Source: Bacteroidales bacterium (GTDB lineage Bacteria > Bacteroidota > Bacteroidia > Bacteroidales > UBA932). Taken from it: a DNA stretch of 64,000 bases. The stretch is taken from NCBI GenBank assembly GCA_017962375.1, contig JAGCVJ010000007.1:1-64000 (forward strand), written 5' to 3'. Numbering within the stretch: the first letter of the stretch is position 1; every line of letters starts with the position of its first letter. Below are positions 23,769-32,647 of this stretch, piece after piece. Both the position numbers and the translations under genes were made by a program. The notes under the pieces are model-generated. The model was given only the letters and a program-made list of their open reading frames with translations. It ran no database searches and was not told where the DNA came from.

Positions 23769-23843
23769 TATATTTGCAGTGTCATAAAAGCAAGTGAGTA
23801 GAACAAAGTAGACATTCAGCCCATAATGAGTGTCTACTTTTTT
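23769..23843 (+). ncRNA. Candidate sRNA unit: promoter plus terminator (copy B)
   Basis: Nearly identical to 20403-20477 over the promoter box, 28-base leader, 14-bp hairpin (23805-23818 / 23827-23840) and T-run, 3366 bases away. Conservation of the short transcribed part between copies is the main argument that the unit does something as RNA; recent duplication is the alternative. Confidence 0.45.
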
Positions 23844-23845
23844 AT

Positions 23846-23946
23846 TCATCGCGGACCCCTGCTTGATAGTCTTTGAGCCACTGGGAAAAGTCATACATCT
23901 CCATAAAATCATCGTAGAAGGTTAGAGAGTCTGTAAGAAAATTGCA
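23846..23946 (-). pseudogene. Antisense gene-end remnant (copy B)
   Basis: The minus-strand frame reads NFLTDSLTFYDDFMEMYDFS, QWLKDYQAGVRDE and stop (TAA about 23846). It is about 90 percent identical in DNA to copy C. There is no start or body, so it is a fragment. Confidence 0.45.
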
Positions 23947-23956
23947 CTTTTATAAA

Positions 23957-23989
23957 ACAGGCATCCGTGGAATCGGGTGCCTGTTTTTT
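23957..23989 (+). terminator. Terminator of repeated module (copy 3)
   Basis: ACAGGCATCC / GGGTGCCTGT stem (23957-23966 / 23975-23984) and six T. It is followed by the promoter block with TATCTTTA at 24010-24017 for the gene at 24041. Confidence 0.8.
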
Positions 23990-24040
23990 ATTATAATCGG
24001 AATAAACACTATCTTTATATCGAGATAAATAGTTTTACCT

Positions 24041-24535
24041 ATGAATAAGTTGAGTATCCGCATTTTGATTGGACTTATAGGCTTGTTCTTTTTCAATTCC
24101 TGCTCTCAGCGAGATGCTTTATCCGAGAAAGCGTTTGAAGGATATTATCATCCTATTGAGTATATCGTTATCAGATTCCACCCAAATTCAGAGGTTAGTG
24201 CTCGTATATGTTGTACTGAGGTTGTAGGCTCTTTTCATGTCGAGGTTTATGGCCATTATGAATACAGGCACCCTTTCATTAATATAGCATGGGAAAAGAT
24301 GGAAGATAATGGATATCATTATTGCGAAGGGTTGATTAATAACCCTGACTCCCTGCGCATCAATGATGCTCTAGACACCTTGTATTTATACGAAGATAGC
24401 GAACATTATGTCCTTTCGTCTTTCCCTTCTTCGAAGTTTATTAAAATCATTGCATTGGGCATCCTGTTCTTAATAATCTTGGGGCTATTGTATGTAAATT
24501 GGAGGATAAAGAAAAAACGTTTAATTCATCGCTGA
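24041..24535 (+). CDS. Lipoprotein with C-terminal transmembrane helix, array member 3
   Basis: 164 residues. MNKLSIRILIGLIGLFFFNSC is a lipoprotein signal (lipobox FNSC), and its first 30 bases are identical to those of the gene at 21313, after which the sequences are unrelated. The mature part is a small beta-rich domain with several Cys, His and Tyr (FHPNSEVSARICC, GHYEYRHPF). The C-terminus has a transmembrane helix (KIIALGILFLIILGLLYVNW) and a basic tail, so it would be anchored at both ends. The stop codon lies inside an ATCGCTGA octamer. No family recognised. Confidence 0.7.
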   Translation: MNKLSIRILIGLIGLFFFNSCSQRDALSEKAFEGYYHPIEYIVIRFHPNSEVSARICCTEVVGSFHVEVYGHYEYRHPFINIAWEKMEDNGYHYCEGLINNPDSLRINDALDTLYLYEDSEHYVLSSFPSSKFIKIIALGILFLIILGLLYVNWRIKKKRLIHR

Positions 24536-24562
24536 GTCCAGATAGGGTGTCGGAATAAACGC

Positions 24563-24570
24563 TATCTTTG
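24563..24570 (+). promoter_or_regulatory. Promoter -7 box TATCTTTG before the S41 peptidase gene
   Basis: TATCTTTG within CGGAATAAACGCTATCTTTG, a diverged copy of the repeated promoter module, 39 bases upstream of the ATG at 24609. Confidence 0.5.
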
Positions 24571-24608
24571 TGTCGGAATAAAAATAATTGATTCTTAAAC
24601 AATTAAAT

Positions 24609-25501
24609 ATGAAAAGAATTGTTTTTTTGTTTGTGCCGCAGTGGCTGTGGCTTGTGCTGCAGGGTGCACGAAAGCAAGCAAAAGCTATGTGAACAAAGCC
24701 GTTAAAATAATGGACAAGAACGGCCTGTATGCGGTTGGAGATGAGTGGGAGAAGGCAAAGAAAGAAGCGCTGGAGGCTGATCCCCTTACGATGGAGGAAG
24801 CGCATAGCATTGTTAAAGAGGCCTTGAAAGTTGCAGGAGGAAAGCATTCATTCCTGAAGGAAGCGGAAGTGGAGGTGCAGGAAAAGACATCAGAGTGGGA
24901 AATGCCACAAGTCAGCATCACAGATTCTTGCGGGGCCAAGATTGCAGTGGTGAAACTGCCGCAGTTTGCCGGCAATCGCGATGAAGGCCTTAAATATGCC
25001 AAAACCGTGATAGATGCAGTTCCAGATGACATTCAAGGAGTGGTGATAGACATCAGGGGAAACGGCGGCGGAGATATGTATCCGATGATTTCTTCTGTAC
25101 ACAGGTTCATTCCGGAGGGCGACATCATCAGCTTCAGGAACCGGAAGGGCACTATGAAGATTTCTCTGGACTATGTTCTGATGTGTACCGATGTGAAACA
25201 GTCATCCCCTATTGAATGCCCTGTGGCAATACTCACCGATGAAGGAACAGGAAGTTCCGCAGAAGCTCTCCTGCTGTGCTTTCGAGGACTGGAGAAAGCT
25301 AGAGTATTTGGTTCAGAAACAGCAGGATATGCATCCAGCAACATGCCTTACAAGATGCAGGACGGATCTGTTGTGGTGCTTACGATCGGATGCGATGTTG
25401 CCCGTACTGGAGAAGAGTTCTGCGACGACCCGATTCAGCCGGATGTGCAGACTGACTCCCCTATGGAAGACGCCGTAGCCTGGATTACCGGGCAAATCTG
25501 A
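24609..25501 (+). pseudogene. S41-family (C-terminal-processing-like) peptidase lipoprotein, frameshifted in a T7 tract
   Basis: The ATG at 24609 starts MKRIVFL and then runs out of frame after T7 (24622-24628). With one extra T the frame becomes a lipoprotein signal ending ACAAGC and joins the long frame to 25501, about 297 residues. That body has the S41 core: GVVIDIRGNGGGDMYPM, ILTDEGTGSSAEALLL (nucleophile Ser in GSSAE) and GSETAGYASSN. The usual catalytic Lys position shows Glu-Thr, so catalysis may differ or be lost. A GTG at 24641 could start a truncated form without a full signal. Either phase variation, a recent mutation or a sequencing error. It overlaps the convergent xpt end by 17 bases. 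Confidence 0.75.
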
Positions 25502-26063
25502 TCTGGCCGCCTTCCAGGGATTCGATGATGGCGAGAGACTCTATGCGAGCGGCGCCGGCCTGTTCAAGAATCTGCCTTCCGTTCTGGAAGGCTTTTTCTA
25601 TTATGAAGCCCATGCCTTCGATGGTGGCGCCCGCCTGGCGGCAGAGGTCGATTGCCCCTTTTCCGGTGCTGCCATAGGCAAGGAAATCGTCGATGAACAG
25701 AACATGGTCTTCCTTGGTGAGGAACTCCTTGCTGATGACCATAGTGTAGTCGCACTTCTTGGTAAAGGAAGTTGCTTCGGCGACATACATGTCACTCATC
25801 GTGGAAGGCTGCTGCTTCTTGGCAAAAACCACAGGAAGCTCCATCTGGTAGCCCAGCATCACGGCGGGAGCAATGCCGGAAGCCTCCACCGTTACGATCT
25901 TGTTCACCTTCAGGTCTGCAAAGCGCCGGATGAACTCAATGGAAATCTGCTTCATCAGATAAGGGTCCATCTGATGGTTGATGAAGCGGTCAACTTTAAG
26001 CACTCCGCCGTCAAAGCACTTTCCGTCTTTGAGGATGCGGTCTTTCAAAATCTCAAATACCAT
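25485..26063 (-). CDS. xpt: Xanthine phosphoribosyltransferase
   Basis: 192 residues, the usual Xpt length. It transfers phosphoribosyl from PRPP to xanthine (purine salvage). The PRPP-binding signature [14 protein letters not shown] is in the middle; [15 protein letters not shown] and [12 protein letters not shown] are typical of the Xpt/PurR-like PRTase group. The gene is cytoplasmic, monocistronic, and converges with the S41 gene. No purine riboswitch structure was seen upstream (26064-26082 is only the gap to the peptidase gene). Confidence 0.93.
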   Translation of the reverse strand: MVFEILKDRILKDGKCFDGGVLKVDRFINHQMDPYLMKQISIEFIRRFADLKVNKIVTVEASGIAPAVMLGYQMELPVVFAKKQQPSTMSDMYVAEATSFTKKCDYTMVISKEFLTKEDHVLFIDDFLAYGSTGKGAIDLCRQAGATIEGMGFIIEKAFQNGRQILEQAGAARIESLAIIESLEGGQIRFAR

Positions 26064-26082
26064 GGCTGTTGGGTTTTCTGTA

Positions 26083-27657
26083 TCAATACCACCGGAGCGG
26101 GGCGGGAGCGTTGGCGACGGCGATGCCCATGCTGAACATCAGGTTTACGTTGGCAATCGTGCCTTCGAGGTCCCAGTCTTCGTGGTATTCGTCTATAGGT
26201 TTGTGATATATGCTCAGATAAGGATATTTGTTGGGGCGGTCAGGGTGTACCAGATCCCTGCCGTTTTCTATGACCAGAGCAGGCACGCCTTTCTTGACAA
26301 AGTTGTAGTGGTCGGAGCGGAAGAACCATCCGTCAGAGTTGTCATCGTCGAAGAAGACATATCTGCCTTGGGCCAGGGCGGCGGCAGTCACGTAGTTGTC
26401 CAGCTCACAGGCGCCTCCTCCCATAACATTCACGTCGTGAGTAAGTTCGGCCGGGCCAACACTCTCGTAGTTGATGCAGGCGACGGTCTTGTCCATAGCG
26501 ATTGCTGGATGCTCGCAGTAGTACTGTGACCCGAAAAGGCCGCTCTCTTCAGAAGACACGCTGAGGAACACCAGGGAACGGCGGGTGGCGGGAAGTTCCC
26601 GGGCCTTCTTGACTGAAAGCAGAAGAGCTGCCATAGCTGACGCGTTGTCGGAAGCGCCGTTGTAGATGGAGTCTCCTCTGGCGTCGGGAGTACCTATGCC
26701 CAGATGGTCCCAGTGGGCGTTGAACACTACACATTCGTCTTTCAGGTCTGTTCCTTCAAGTATGCCGCCCACGTTGTTGGTCTGCTTAACATTGTATGCG
26801 ACATCCATATCAACATCGCACTTGAGGTTGAGGCTAAACGCCTTGAAACCAGGCTTCTTGGCCGCTTCAAAAGCCGCGTCGAAGTCCACACCCGCAGCGG
26901 CGAAAAGCTTGCGGCAGCCTTCCTCTTTAATCCATCCTTTTATGGCAAGAGCGTCGGCATTGCCCGTTTGTTCGTTATATATAGCTATGTTGTCCACAAG
27001 ATGACCGTTCACGCACACGTGCCATCCATAGCCGGCTGCTTCAGAATGGTGGAGGACCAGGCATCCTGCCGCCCCTAATCTCTTGGCCTGCTCAAACTTG
27101 TAAAGCCAGCGGCCGTAGTATGTCATATTCCTGCCGCGGAAAAGGGACGAGTTGTAGTATCCCGGCTCATTCACCATCGCGATGATAATCTTGCCCTTGA
27201 CATCAATACCGTCGAAGTCGTTCCAGTTGTATTCAGGGGCATCTATGCCAAAGCCGCAGAAAACGATTTCTGCGGCTGGAATCTTCACTTTGTCTGTAGC
27301 CCTGGCTGTCCAGACCATCATATCTTTCTCGTAAAGGAGTTCTGTCTTCTTTTTGCCCTTTACCCGGAACTTGCCCCCCACCGGACGGCAGGTTGTGGCT
27401 ATCATCTTGAACGGCTGGAAATAGCTGTCGCCAAAGAGCGGCTTCAGGCCGAGTGCCCTGAACTGGTCCGCCATATAGTTGATGGTCTTCTCCTCATAAG
27501 GCGTCATTGGCTTGCGGCCGCCAAACTCGTCTGAAGAGATGGTCCTTATCCAGTCGCGGAGCAAAGCCTCCTCCTGCTGAAGGGTTGTATGGTCCCTCTG
27601 ACCAAAGCAAAGGGAAGACATTGAGATAAAAAAGACAAGAACAAACAGTTTTCTCAT
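26083..27657 (-). CDS. M28-family metallopeptidase with PA domain, exported
   Basis: 524 residues from ATG 27657, where [20 protein letters not shown] gives a clean signal peptide; the open frame extends 31 codons upstream without one. A protease-associated domain (about 120-300) precedes the catalytic part with zinc ligands: His and Asp in FNAHWDHLG, Asp in [10 protein letters not shown], the Glu pair in [13 protein letters not shown], and His in [20 protein letters not shown]28 enzymes are aminopeptidases or glutamate carboxypeptidase-like. Likely a periplasmic aminopeptidase. The xpt gene follows 19 bases downstream on the same strand. Confidence 0.93.
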   Translation of the reverse strand: MRKLFVLVFFISMSSLCFGQRDHTTLQQEEALLRDWIRTISSDEFGGRKPMTPYEEKTINYMADQFRALGLKPLFGDSYFQPFKMIATTCRPVGGKFRVKGKKKTELLYEKDMMVWTARATDKVKIPAAEIVFCGFGIDAPEYNWNDFDGIDVKGKIIIAMVNEPGYYNSSLFRGRNMTYYGRWLYKFEQAKRLGAAGCLVLHHSEAAGYGWHVCVNGHLVDNIAIYNEQTGNADALAIKGWIKEEGCRKLFAAAGVDFDAAFEAAKKPGFKAFSLNLKCDVDMDVAYNVKQTNNVGGILEGTDLKDECVVFNAHWDHLGIGTPDARGDSIYNGASDNASAMAALLLSVKKARELPATRRSLVFLSVSSEESGLFGSQYYCEHPAIAMDKTVACINYESVGPAELTHDVNVMGGGACELDNYVTAAALAQGRYVFFDDDNSDGWFFRSDHYNFVKKGVPALVIENGRDLVHPDRPNKYPYLSIYHKPIDEYHEDWDLEGTIANVNLMFSMGIAVANAPAPLRWY

Positions 27658-27761
27658 AATCGGGAGATGATTTGTTTCAGTAAAGATACACAATTCTCCC
27701 GTGTTTTTCCTTATATTTATATCGCGATTAAAATCCGGCAACAAAAACAAACGATACTTTT

Positions 27762-29426
27762 ATGAAACGGCTGTTTACCATTCTTCTGGGCGCAATGCTC
27801 ATTTTCCAGTCCACTCCGACTGACGCCTGCACAAACCTTATTGTTGGAAAGAAAGCATCCACGGACGGAAGCGTGATTTGCACATACAACTGCGACGGCT
27901 TCGGCTTTGCCGCATCACTGTCATTCTATATGCCTGGAATGCATCCAGAAGACGAGGTGCTCAACATCCGTGGCTGGGGACCTCAGGCTGGGCAGAGACT
28001 GGTCAAGCAAGTGCCTTATACCTTTGGAGTTGTAGGTCTTATGAACGACCACCAGGTATCCATCGTGGAAACTACCTGGAACGGAAGAGAAGAACTCCAC
28101 AATCCTGAAGGATACTTCGACTACTTCTCCCTGATGCACATTACTCTTCAGAGAGCATCCACGGCCAGAGAGGCAATTCAGATAATGCACGAGCTTGTTA
28201 CTGAATACGGCTATAACTCCACCGGAGAATCCTTTGCCGTATGCGACAAGAACGAGGCCTGGATAATGGAAATGATCGGCAAAGGCAAGGACCGCAAGGG
28301 AGCAATCTGGATCGCGATGAGACTTCCGGACGACTGCATCACCGCCTACGCCAACTCCAGCCGCATAATGCAGTTCCCGCAGGCAAAGAAGGTGGACAAG
28401 AAACTGGGATTCTGCGTAGTGGAAGGAGAGTGCATGTACTCTTCAGACATCATTTCCTTCGCCCGCGAGATGGGATACTACAGCGGAGAAGACAAGGACT
28501 TCAGCTTCAGGGACGCCTACCAGCCTATGGATTTCAGCAAAATCCGCTACTGCGAGGCCAGGGTATGGAGCTTCTTCCGCCACCATTACGATAAGGCTGA
28601 AATGGATGCCTACCTGCCGTTCATCAACGGAAAGCTTGAAGTCTGCGACCATCTTCCGCTGTGGATCAAGCCAGACAAGCCAGTCAGCGTAAGAGAGATA
28701 ATGGACGACATGAGAGACCATTACGAGGGAACCGCCCTGGACATGACCGCAGACGTGAGTGCCGGTCCTTGGGGCTCCCCTTACCGCAACCAGCCGGTTA
28801 ACTTCTATTCTTCAGACTCCACCAAGATGTTCCGCGAAAGGCCTATCGGCTGCCAGCAGAGCGGAATGACAATGGTCTGCCAGATGAGAGACTGGCTGCC
28901 GGACGCAGTTGGAGGAGTAACTTACTTCAACCTCGACGATGCAACTATGGTTGCCTACGTCCCGGTTTACTGCGGCATCAACCGTATCCCGGAGCCGTTC
29001 CGCAGAGAGAACAACAACATCCGCGAGTTCTCTACCGAGAGCGCCTTCTGGATGAACAACTGGGTTGCCAATATGGTATATCCAAGATGGAGCGCCCTCT
29101 ATCCTGACCTGCGCGAAGCCCAGAAAGAGCTTGAAGACTACTACGCCGAGGACCAGAAGAAAGTTGAGGAGGCCGCCGCCAAGATGACTCCAAGCGAGCT
29201 CAGCGATTTCCTCACCTTCAAGACCGAGCAGTACACCGACAAGATGATGAAGCGCTGGGACAAGCTTGCCAAACTAATCATTGTCAAGCACAACGACCAG
29301 ATTATGCTTCCTTCCAAGGACGGCGAGCTTACTCGCGGAAGGCATACCTCCCCTGCCTACGCTCCAGCATTCATTGAGGCAATTAAGTCTCACACTGGCG
29401 ACCGCTACGTAAATCCTCAGAAATAA
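27762..29426 (+). CDS. C69-family dipeptidase (PepD-like), exported
   Basis: 554 residues. The signal peptide ends at TPTDA and Cys23 becomes the N-terminal nucleophile (CTNLIVGKKASTDGSVICTY), the hallmark of C69 Ntn-hydrolases. Conserved NDHQVSIVETTWNGREEL and a long helical C-terminus follow. C69 dipeptidases cleave a broad range of dipeptides. Divergent from the M28 peptidase, so together they form a peptide-degrading pair in the periplasm (inference). Confidence 0.93.
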   Translation: MKRLFTILLGAMLIFQSTPTDACTNLIVGKKASTDGSVICTYNCDGFGFAASLSFYMPGMHPEDEVLNIRGWGPQAGQRLVKQVPYTFGVVGLMNDHQVSIVETTWNGREELHNPEGYFDYFSLMHITLQRASTAREAIQIMHELVTEYGYNSTGESFAVCDKNEAWIMEMIGKGKDRKGAIWIAMRLPDDCITAYANSSRIMQFPQAKKVDKKLGFCVVEGECMYSSDIISFAREMGYYSGEDKDFSFRDAYQPMDFSKIRYCEARVWSFFRHHYDKAEMDAYLPFINGKLEVCDHLPLWIKPDKPVSVREIMDDMRDHYEGTALDMTADVSAGPWGSPYRNQPVNFYSSDSTKMFRERPIGCQQSGMTMVCQMRDWLPDAVGGVTYFNLDDATMVAYVPVYCGINRIPEPFRRENNNIREFSTESAFWMNNWVANMVYPRWSALYPDLREAQKELEDYYAEDQKKVEEAAAKMTPSELSDFLTFKTEQYTDKMMKRWDKLAKLIIVKHNDQIMLPSKDGELTRGRHTSPAYAPAFIEAIKSHTGDRYVNPQK

Positions 29427-29427
29427 T

Positions 29428-29634
29428 ATGGAAGACAATTACCTGCAGGACAATCAGGACCAGCAGAATCAGCAGAACCTGCATAACATGGCCCAGCAGA
29501 TGGAGCAGCAGAGAATCTGGTACGAGTATCAGTTCGAGCCCAAGAAGCCGCGCGGCAACAAGGGCTGGATAGTCTTGCTCATAGCCGCGGTCATCTTCAT
29601 AATAGTGTTTTTATCACTGGCACATTATTTATAA
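29428..29634 (+). CDS. Small Gln/Asn-rich tail-anchored membrane protein
   Basis: 68 residues. An acidic, Gln/Asn-rich N-terminus (DNQDQQNQQNLHNMAQQMEQ) is followed by a basic patch KKPRGNKG and a single transmembrane helix WIVLLIAAVIFIIVFLSLAH at the C-terminus. It starts one base after the dipeptidase stop, so it is in the same transcript. Function unknown; a topology with the N-terminus in the cytoplasm is inferred from the positive patch. Confidence 0.8.
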   Translation: MEDNYLQDNQDQQNQQNLHNMAQQMEQQRIWYEYQFEPKKPRGNKGWIVLLIAAVIFIIVFLSLAHYL

Positions 29635-29643
29635 CTGATCATT

Positions 29644-31137
29644 ATGAAACGTTTCCTTATTCTTATAATCACCCTGGGATTTGCCGCCAGCGTATCATAC
29701 GCCCAGATTCCCCAAGTCCCAGAAGCCGCCTGCGCATATTGCGGAGTACAAATGACCAAAAACGGCAAGCTGATTCCGAACGTCAAGCACAAAAGCACGT
29801 GCAAGTACTATGTGAATGAAGAAGAATCATCTTCTTCCAATACCTCTTCTACTTCAACTTCTTCCAGATCATCCAGGGGAGACGAGCCTTATACGGACAG
29901 CAACTTCTTTAAGGAGATAGACGGCAAACCACTGACCAACAGGGAGTATTGGGAAATCCTCCTGGGCTCTTGCCCATATTGCGGAGCCAGGAATAACCAT
30001 TCACACAAATCCGATTGCACCATAGGCAATGCCTATAAGTATTATAAGAATTATTCTGAACAAGGCAAAACGAAGGATGCTATCCGAATGAGGGACAATG
30101 TAGTTGTAATGAAGCTCAACACTCAGGAAGGAAAAGCCTTGCTCGCGTCAATCCGCAATCCAGGCGGAGCAAAGCCAGCTTCCTCAACTAACCTAGCATC
30201 CAAACCAACTAATACATCAACCAACACCAGCACAAGCCTGAAGGACTATACCCCTGCGCCTGAGAAGCCGAAACCATCCGTGGGAAAACCTATAATGGAC
30301 CGTCCGGTTATGACTCGCGTTGCCGAGTATTCAGGCATAAACGAGCACAAAATCGTCTATGACAAGCTCCAAAGCATAGAAGGAGAGCATCCGTGGGGAA
30401 CGGTAGATATGAATGACTTCCGCCGTAGCCAGAAAGGAGGATGGGGAGTCTTCGCAGATTATGACATTGAGCGTTACACCAACACTCCTAAGGGCGCTGT
30501 TATACTTGGCAAACGCCAACCAGACGGACACATCCTGTGGATGACACTGTTGTATGACAAGGATTCCGGGAAATATCGTGCATTTGAGGCAGAAAACGAA
30601 GATAAGGATCTTAAGGGCAACACCGTGTATCTCAAGGATATCCGTTTTGAAGGCGAAGGCGAAATCATCGTCAGAGAGTATTCGGAAGGATATAAAAAAG
30701 TTGGCAATGTCTTCGGAAAATACATCGACGCCGGTTACAACATAAAAGTTCTTCCGATGAAAGTGGATGGGCATCGTATCATCGCTCACTCTCAGGATCC
30801 TACCAGAAAACTGGACAAAGAAATTTTCATTTATGACGATACCGGAAAAAAAATAGCCAACGGAGAAGAGCTTGAATACTTCGACGATGCCATAATTGCC
30901 CGCTCCAAAGACTTCTCCACTTTGTACAACTGGAAAGGCCAGAGCATATACTTTGACAAGGGAGGATGGAATTCAAACTATATGGATGAAATACAAGCTT
31001 TCACCAGCAGCAGAGGTCGCTACTATGTAATCAAAGTAAAGGAAGGGAAATATGCCCTTATAGCTCAGGATTTCCGCCAGATAGGAGGCTACTACTCCTC
31101 CACCCAGGAGGCTCACGACGCCTGGAACAGATGGTAA
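29644..31137 (+). CDS. Exported protein with two Cys4/Cys-His zinc-ribbon-like motifs
   Basis: 497 residues. A signal peptide (MKRFLILIITLGFAASVSYA) is followed by CAYCGVQMTKNG with HKSTCKYY, then a Ser-rich linker, then CPYCGARNNHSHKSDCTIG: two CxxC...H...C modules that may bind metal or form disulfides. A Pro/Thr-rich linker leads to a beta-rich C-terminal half with repeated Trp/Tyr-containing segments (WGTVDMNDFRRSQKGGWGVF, YDDTGKKIANGEELEYF), reminiscent of WG or beta-propeller repeats. It is third in the dipeptidase operon. No named family recognised. Confidence 0.75.
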   Translation: MKRFLILIITLGFAASVSYAQIPQVPEAACAYCGVQMTKNGKLIPNVKHKSTCKYYVNEEESSSSNTSSTSTSSRSSRGDEPYTDSNFFKEIDGKPLTNREYWEILLGSCPYCGARNNHSHKSDCTIGNAYKYYKNYSEQGKTKDAIRMRDNVVVMKLNTQEGKALLASIRNPGGAKPASSTNLASKPTNTSTNTSTSLKDYTPAPEKPKPSVGKPIMDRPVMTRVAEYSGINEHKIVYDKLQSIEGEHPWGTVDMNDFRRSQKGGWGVFADYDIERYTNTPKGAVILGKRQPDGHILWMTLLYDKDSGKYRAFEAENEDKDLKGNTVYLKDIRFEGEGEIIVREYSEGYKKVGNVFGKYIDAGYNIKVLPMKVDGHRIIAHSQDPTRKLDKEIFIYDDTGKKIANGEELEYFDDAIIARSKDFSTLYNWKGQSIYFDKGGWNSNYMDEIQAFTSSRGRYYVIKVKEGKYALIAQDFRQIGGYYSSTQEAHDAWNRW

Positions 31138-31160
31138 AGGCGGCATAAAGATATTTTTAC

Positions 31161-31168
31161 TATATTTG
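31161..31168 (+). promoter_or_regulatory. Promoter -7 box of tRNA-Ala
   Basis: TATATTTG, a perfect TAnnTTTG, 10 bases before the tRNA 5' end. Confidence 0.6.
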
Positions 31169-31178
31169 CAGTCCCGAT

Positions 31179-31251
31179 GGGGCATTAGCTCAGTTGGCAG
31201 AGCGTTTGAATGGCATTCAAAAGGTCAGGGGTCCGACTCCCCTATGCTCCA
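31179..31251 (+). tRNA. tRNA-Ala (anticodon GGC)
   Basis: Acceptor GGGGCAT (31179-31185) pairs with ATGCTCC (31244-31250), with one G-U. The D-arm is TAGCTCAGTTGGCAGAGC, the anticodon stem-loop TTTGAATGGCATTCAAA carries GGC, and the T-arm is AGGGGTCCGACTCCCCT. Discriminator A; no CCA is encoded. All arms fold well, class I length of 73. Confidence 0.95.
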
Positions 31252-31256
31252 CTTCT

Positions 31257-31298
31257 AGAGGCTTTTCTTTAACAATAGTTTAAAGCAAGCCTCTTTTA
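31257..31298 (+). terminator. Terminator of tRNA-Ala
   Basis: AGAGGCTT (31257-31264) / AAGCCTCT (31287-31294) stem followed by TTTTA, immediately 3' of the tRNA. Confidence 0.7.
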
Positions 31299-31385
31299 TT
31301 TTCGGAACAACCGTTAATTTTATCATATATATCTTAGGAAATTGAAATATTTCTAAATTTTCTTGGTTATATAAGAGGAAACTTG

Positions 31386-31393
31386 TAATTTTG
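31386..31393 (+). promoter_or_regulatory. Promoter -7 box TAATTTTG abutting the AAA_14 gene
   Basis: TAATTTTG ends 4 bases before the ATG at 31398, so the transcript would be leaderless or nearly so if this box is used. Confidence 0.4.
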
Positions 31394-31397
31394 TTCT

Positions 31398-32603
31398 ATG
31401 GAAATAATACAAAGACCTGAGTACCTTCAACAGGTACAGCATTTTTTCGGAAAAGAAACCATCATAGTACTCACCGGCCAACGTCGTGTGGGAAAGAGTT
31501 ATGTATTGATGTCTCTGAGGGATTTGCTTTCAGCTTCTAAAAACAATAACGTCATTTACATCAATAAGGAAAAGAAGGAGTGGGATGATATTGTCACATA
31601 CAAAGACTTAAACAAATATTTAGAAGAAAGATACGTCCCTGACAAACAAAACTATATCCTCATTGATGAAATCCAAGAGATAGACTCTTTTGAAAAGAGT
31701 GTCCGTCACTGGAGAACGGAACCGCAAACAGACCTGGTTATTACAGGCAGCAATGCAGAGACTCTATCTAGTGACCTGTCCACACTTCTAGGTGCCAGAT
31801 ATCACGAGGTATACATTCAGGCCCTGACATACAAGGATTTCATCCGCTTCCATAGATTGGAGGAAGGAGATGATGCTCTTTCCCTCTATATCAATTCCGG
31901 AGGTCTTCCCGGACTTGTCAAGTATGACATCCGCGATGAGAACGAGGTTTATTCTTATGCCCAAGATGTACTGAACACGGCTCTTGTCAAGGACATTATC
32001 TTGAAGCACAAAATCAGGAATGTGCCATTTCTGTACAATCTGGTCCGTTTCCTTGCCGACAGTACAGGAAAACCGGTATCGGGCACCAGTATTTCCAACT
32101 ATTTGAAGGGACAGAATAACCCAGTATCCATAGAGCTCGTCCTTAAATACTTGAAATACCTTTGCGACGCATACATTGTAACCAAAGTTCCTCGTTTCGA
32201 TATCCGTGGAAAAAAGCTCTTGCAGTCCAACGACAAGTTCTACTTCGAGGATAACGGTATCCGTAATTCCTGTGTTGAAACTGTTCGGGACAAGGATATA
32301 GAGAAAGTCATTGAAAACATCATCTACCACCAGCTCATTCATGATGGATACAAAGTGAATGTAGGGCATTTGCTGGCAGGAGAAGTGGATTTCGTGTGCG
32401 TCAAAGATAAGCGGAGGATATATATCCAGGCTTCTTACATAATTGGCAACGACGAGACTCGCCAGAGGGAATTCGGTACTCTAAAGGCTATATCTGACAA
32501 TTATCCTAAATACGTGATTTCCATGACACCTCTGGTTACACGGAACGATGACGAAGGAATCTTTCACTTAAGTCTTAGAGAGTTTCTCAAAAACGGTTTA
32601 TGA
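31398..32603 (+). CDS. AAA_14/DUF4143-family ATPase
   Basis: 401 residues. The N-terminal P-loop ATPase has Walker A GQRRVGKS at 27-34 and Walker B LIDE (Asp90, Glu91), with the sensor-like TGSNAETLSSDLSTLLGARY typical of AAA_14. The C-terminal DUF4143 half includes EVDFVCVKDKRRIYIQASY, a PD-(D/E)xK-like ExD...Q pattern often seen in this family. These proteins are common, often horizontally spread in Bacteroidales, and of unknown cellular role. No partner is adjacent; it stands alone between tRNA-Ala and the ECF sigma unit. Confidence 0.9.
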   Translation: MEIIQRPEYLQQVQHFFGKETIIVLTGQRRVGKSYVLMSLRDLLSASKNNNVIYINKEKKEWDDIVTYKDLNKYLEERYVPDKQNYILIDEIQEIDSFEKSVRHWRTEPQTDLVITGSNAETLSSDLSTLLGARYHEVYIQALTYKDFIRFHRLEEGDDALSLYINSGGLPGLVKYDIRDENEVYSYAQDVLNTALVKDIILKHKIRNVPFLYNLVRFLADSTGKPVSGTSISNYLKGQNNPVSIELVLKYLKYLCDAYIVTKVPRFDIRGKKLLQSNDKFYFEDNGIRNSCVETVRDKDIEKVIENIIYHQLIHDGYKVNVGHLLAGEVDFVCVKDKRRIYIQASYIIGNDETRQREFGTLKAISDNYPKYVISMTPLVTRNDDEGIFHLSLREFLKNGL

Positions 32604-32647
32604 TGATATCTTAACTTTAAGTGTTTTCTGCGTCTATATAAGTGGAT

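Noticed and set aside
20400-24600. CRISPR-like or insertion-sequence repeats in the small-protein array
   Set aside because: The repeats are long, few and unevenly spaced, contain promoters and terminators, and show no cas genes, transposase or target-site duplications.
19748-25501. Integrated element using tRNA-Leu as attachment site
   Set aside because: The accessory array starts right after the tRNA, but no second copy of the tRNA 3' end and no integrase gene were found in the window.
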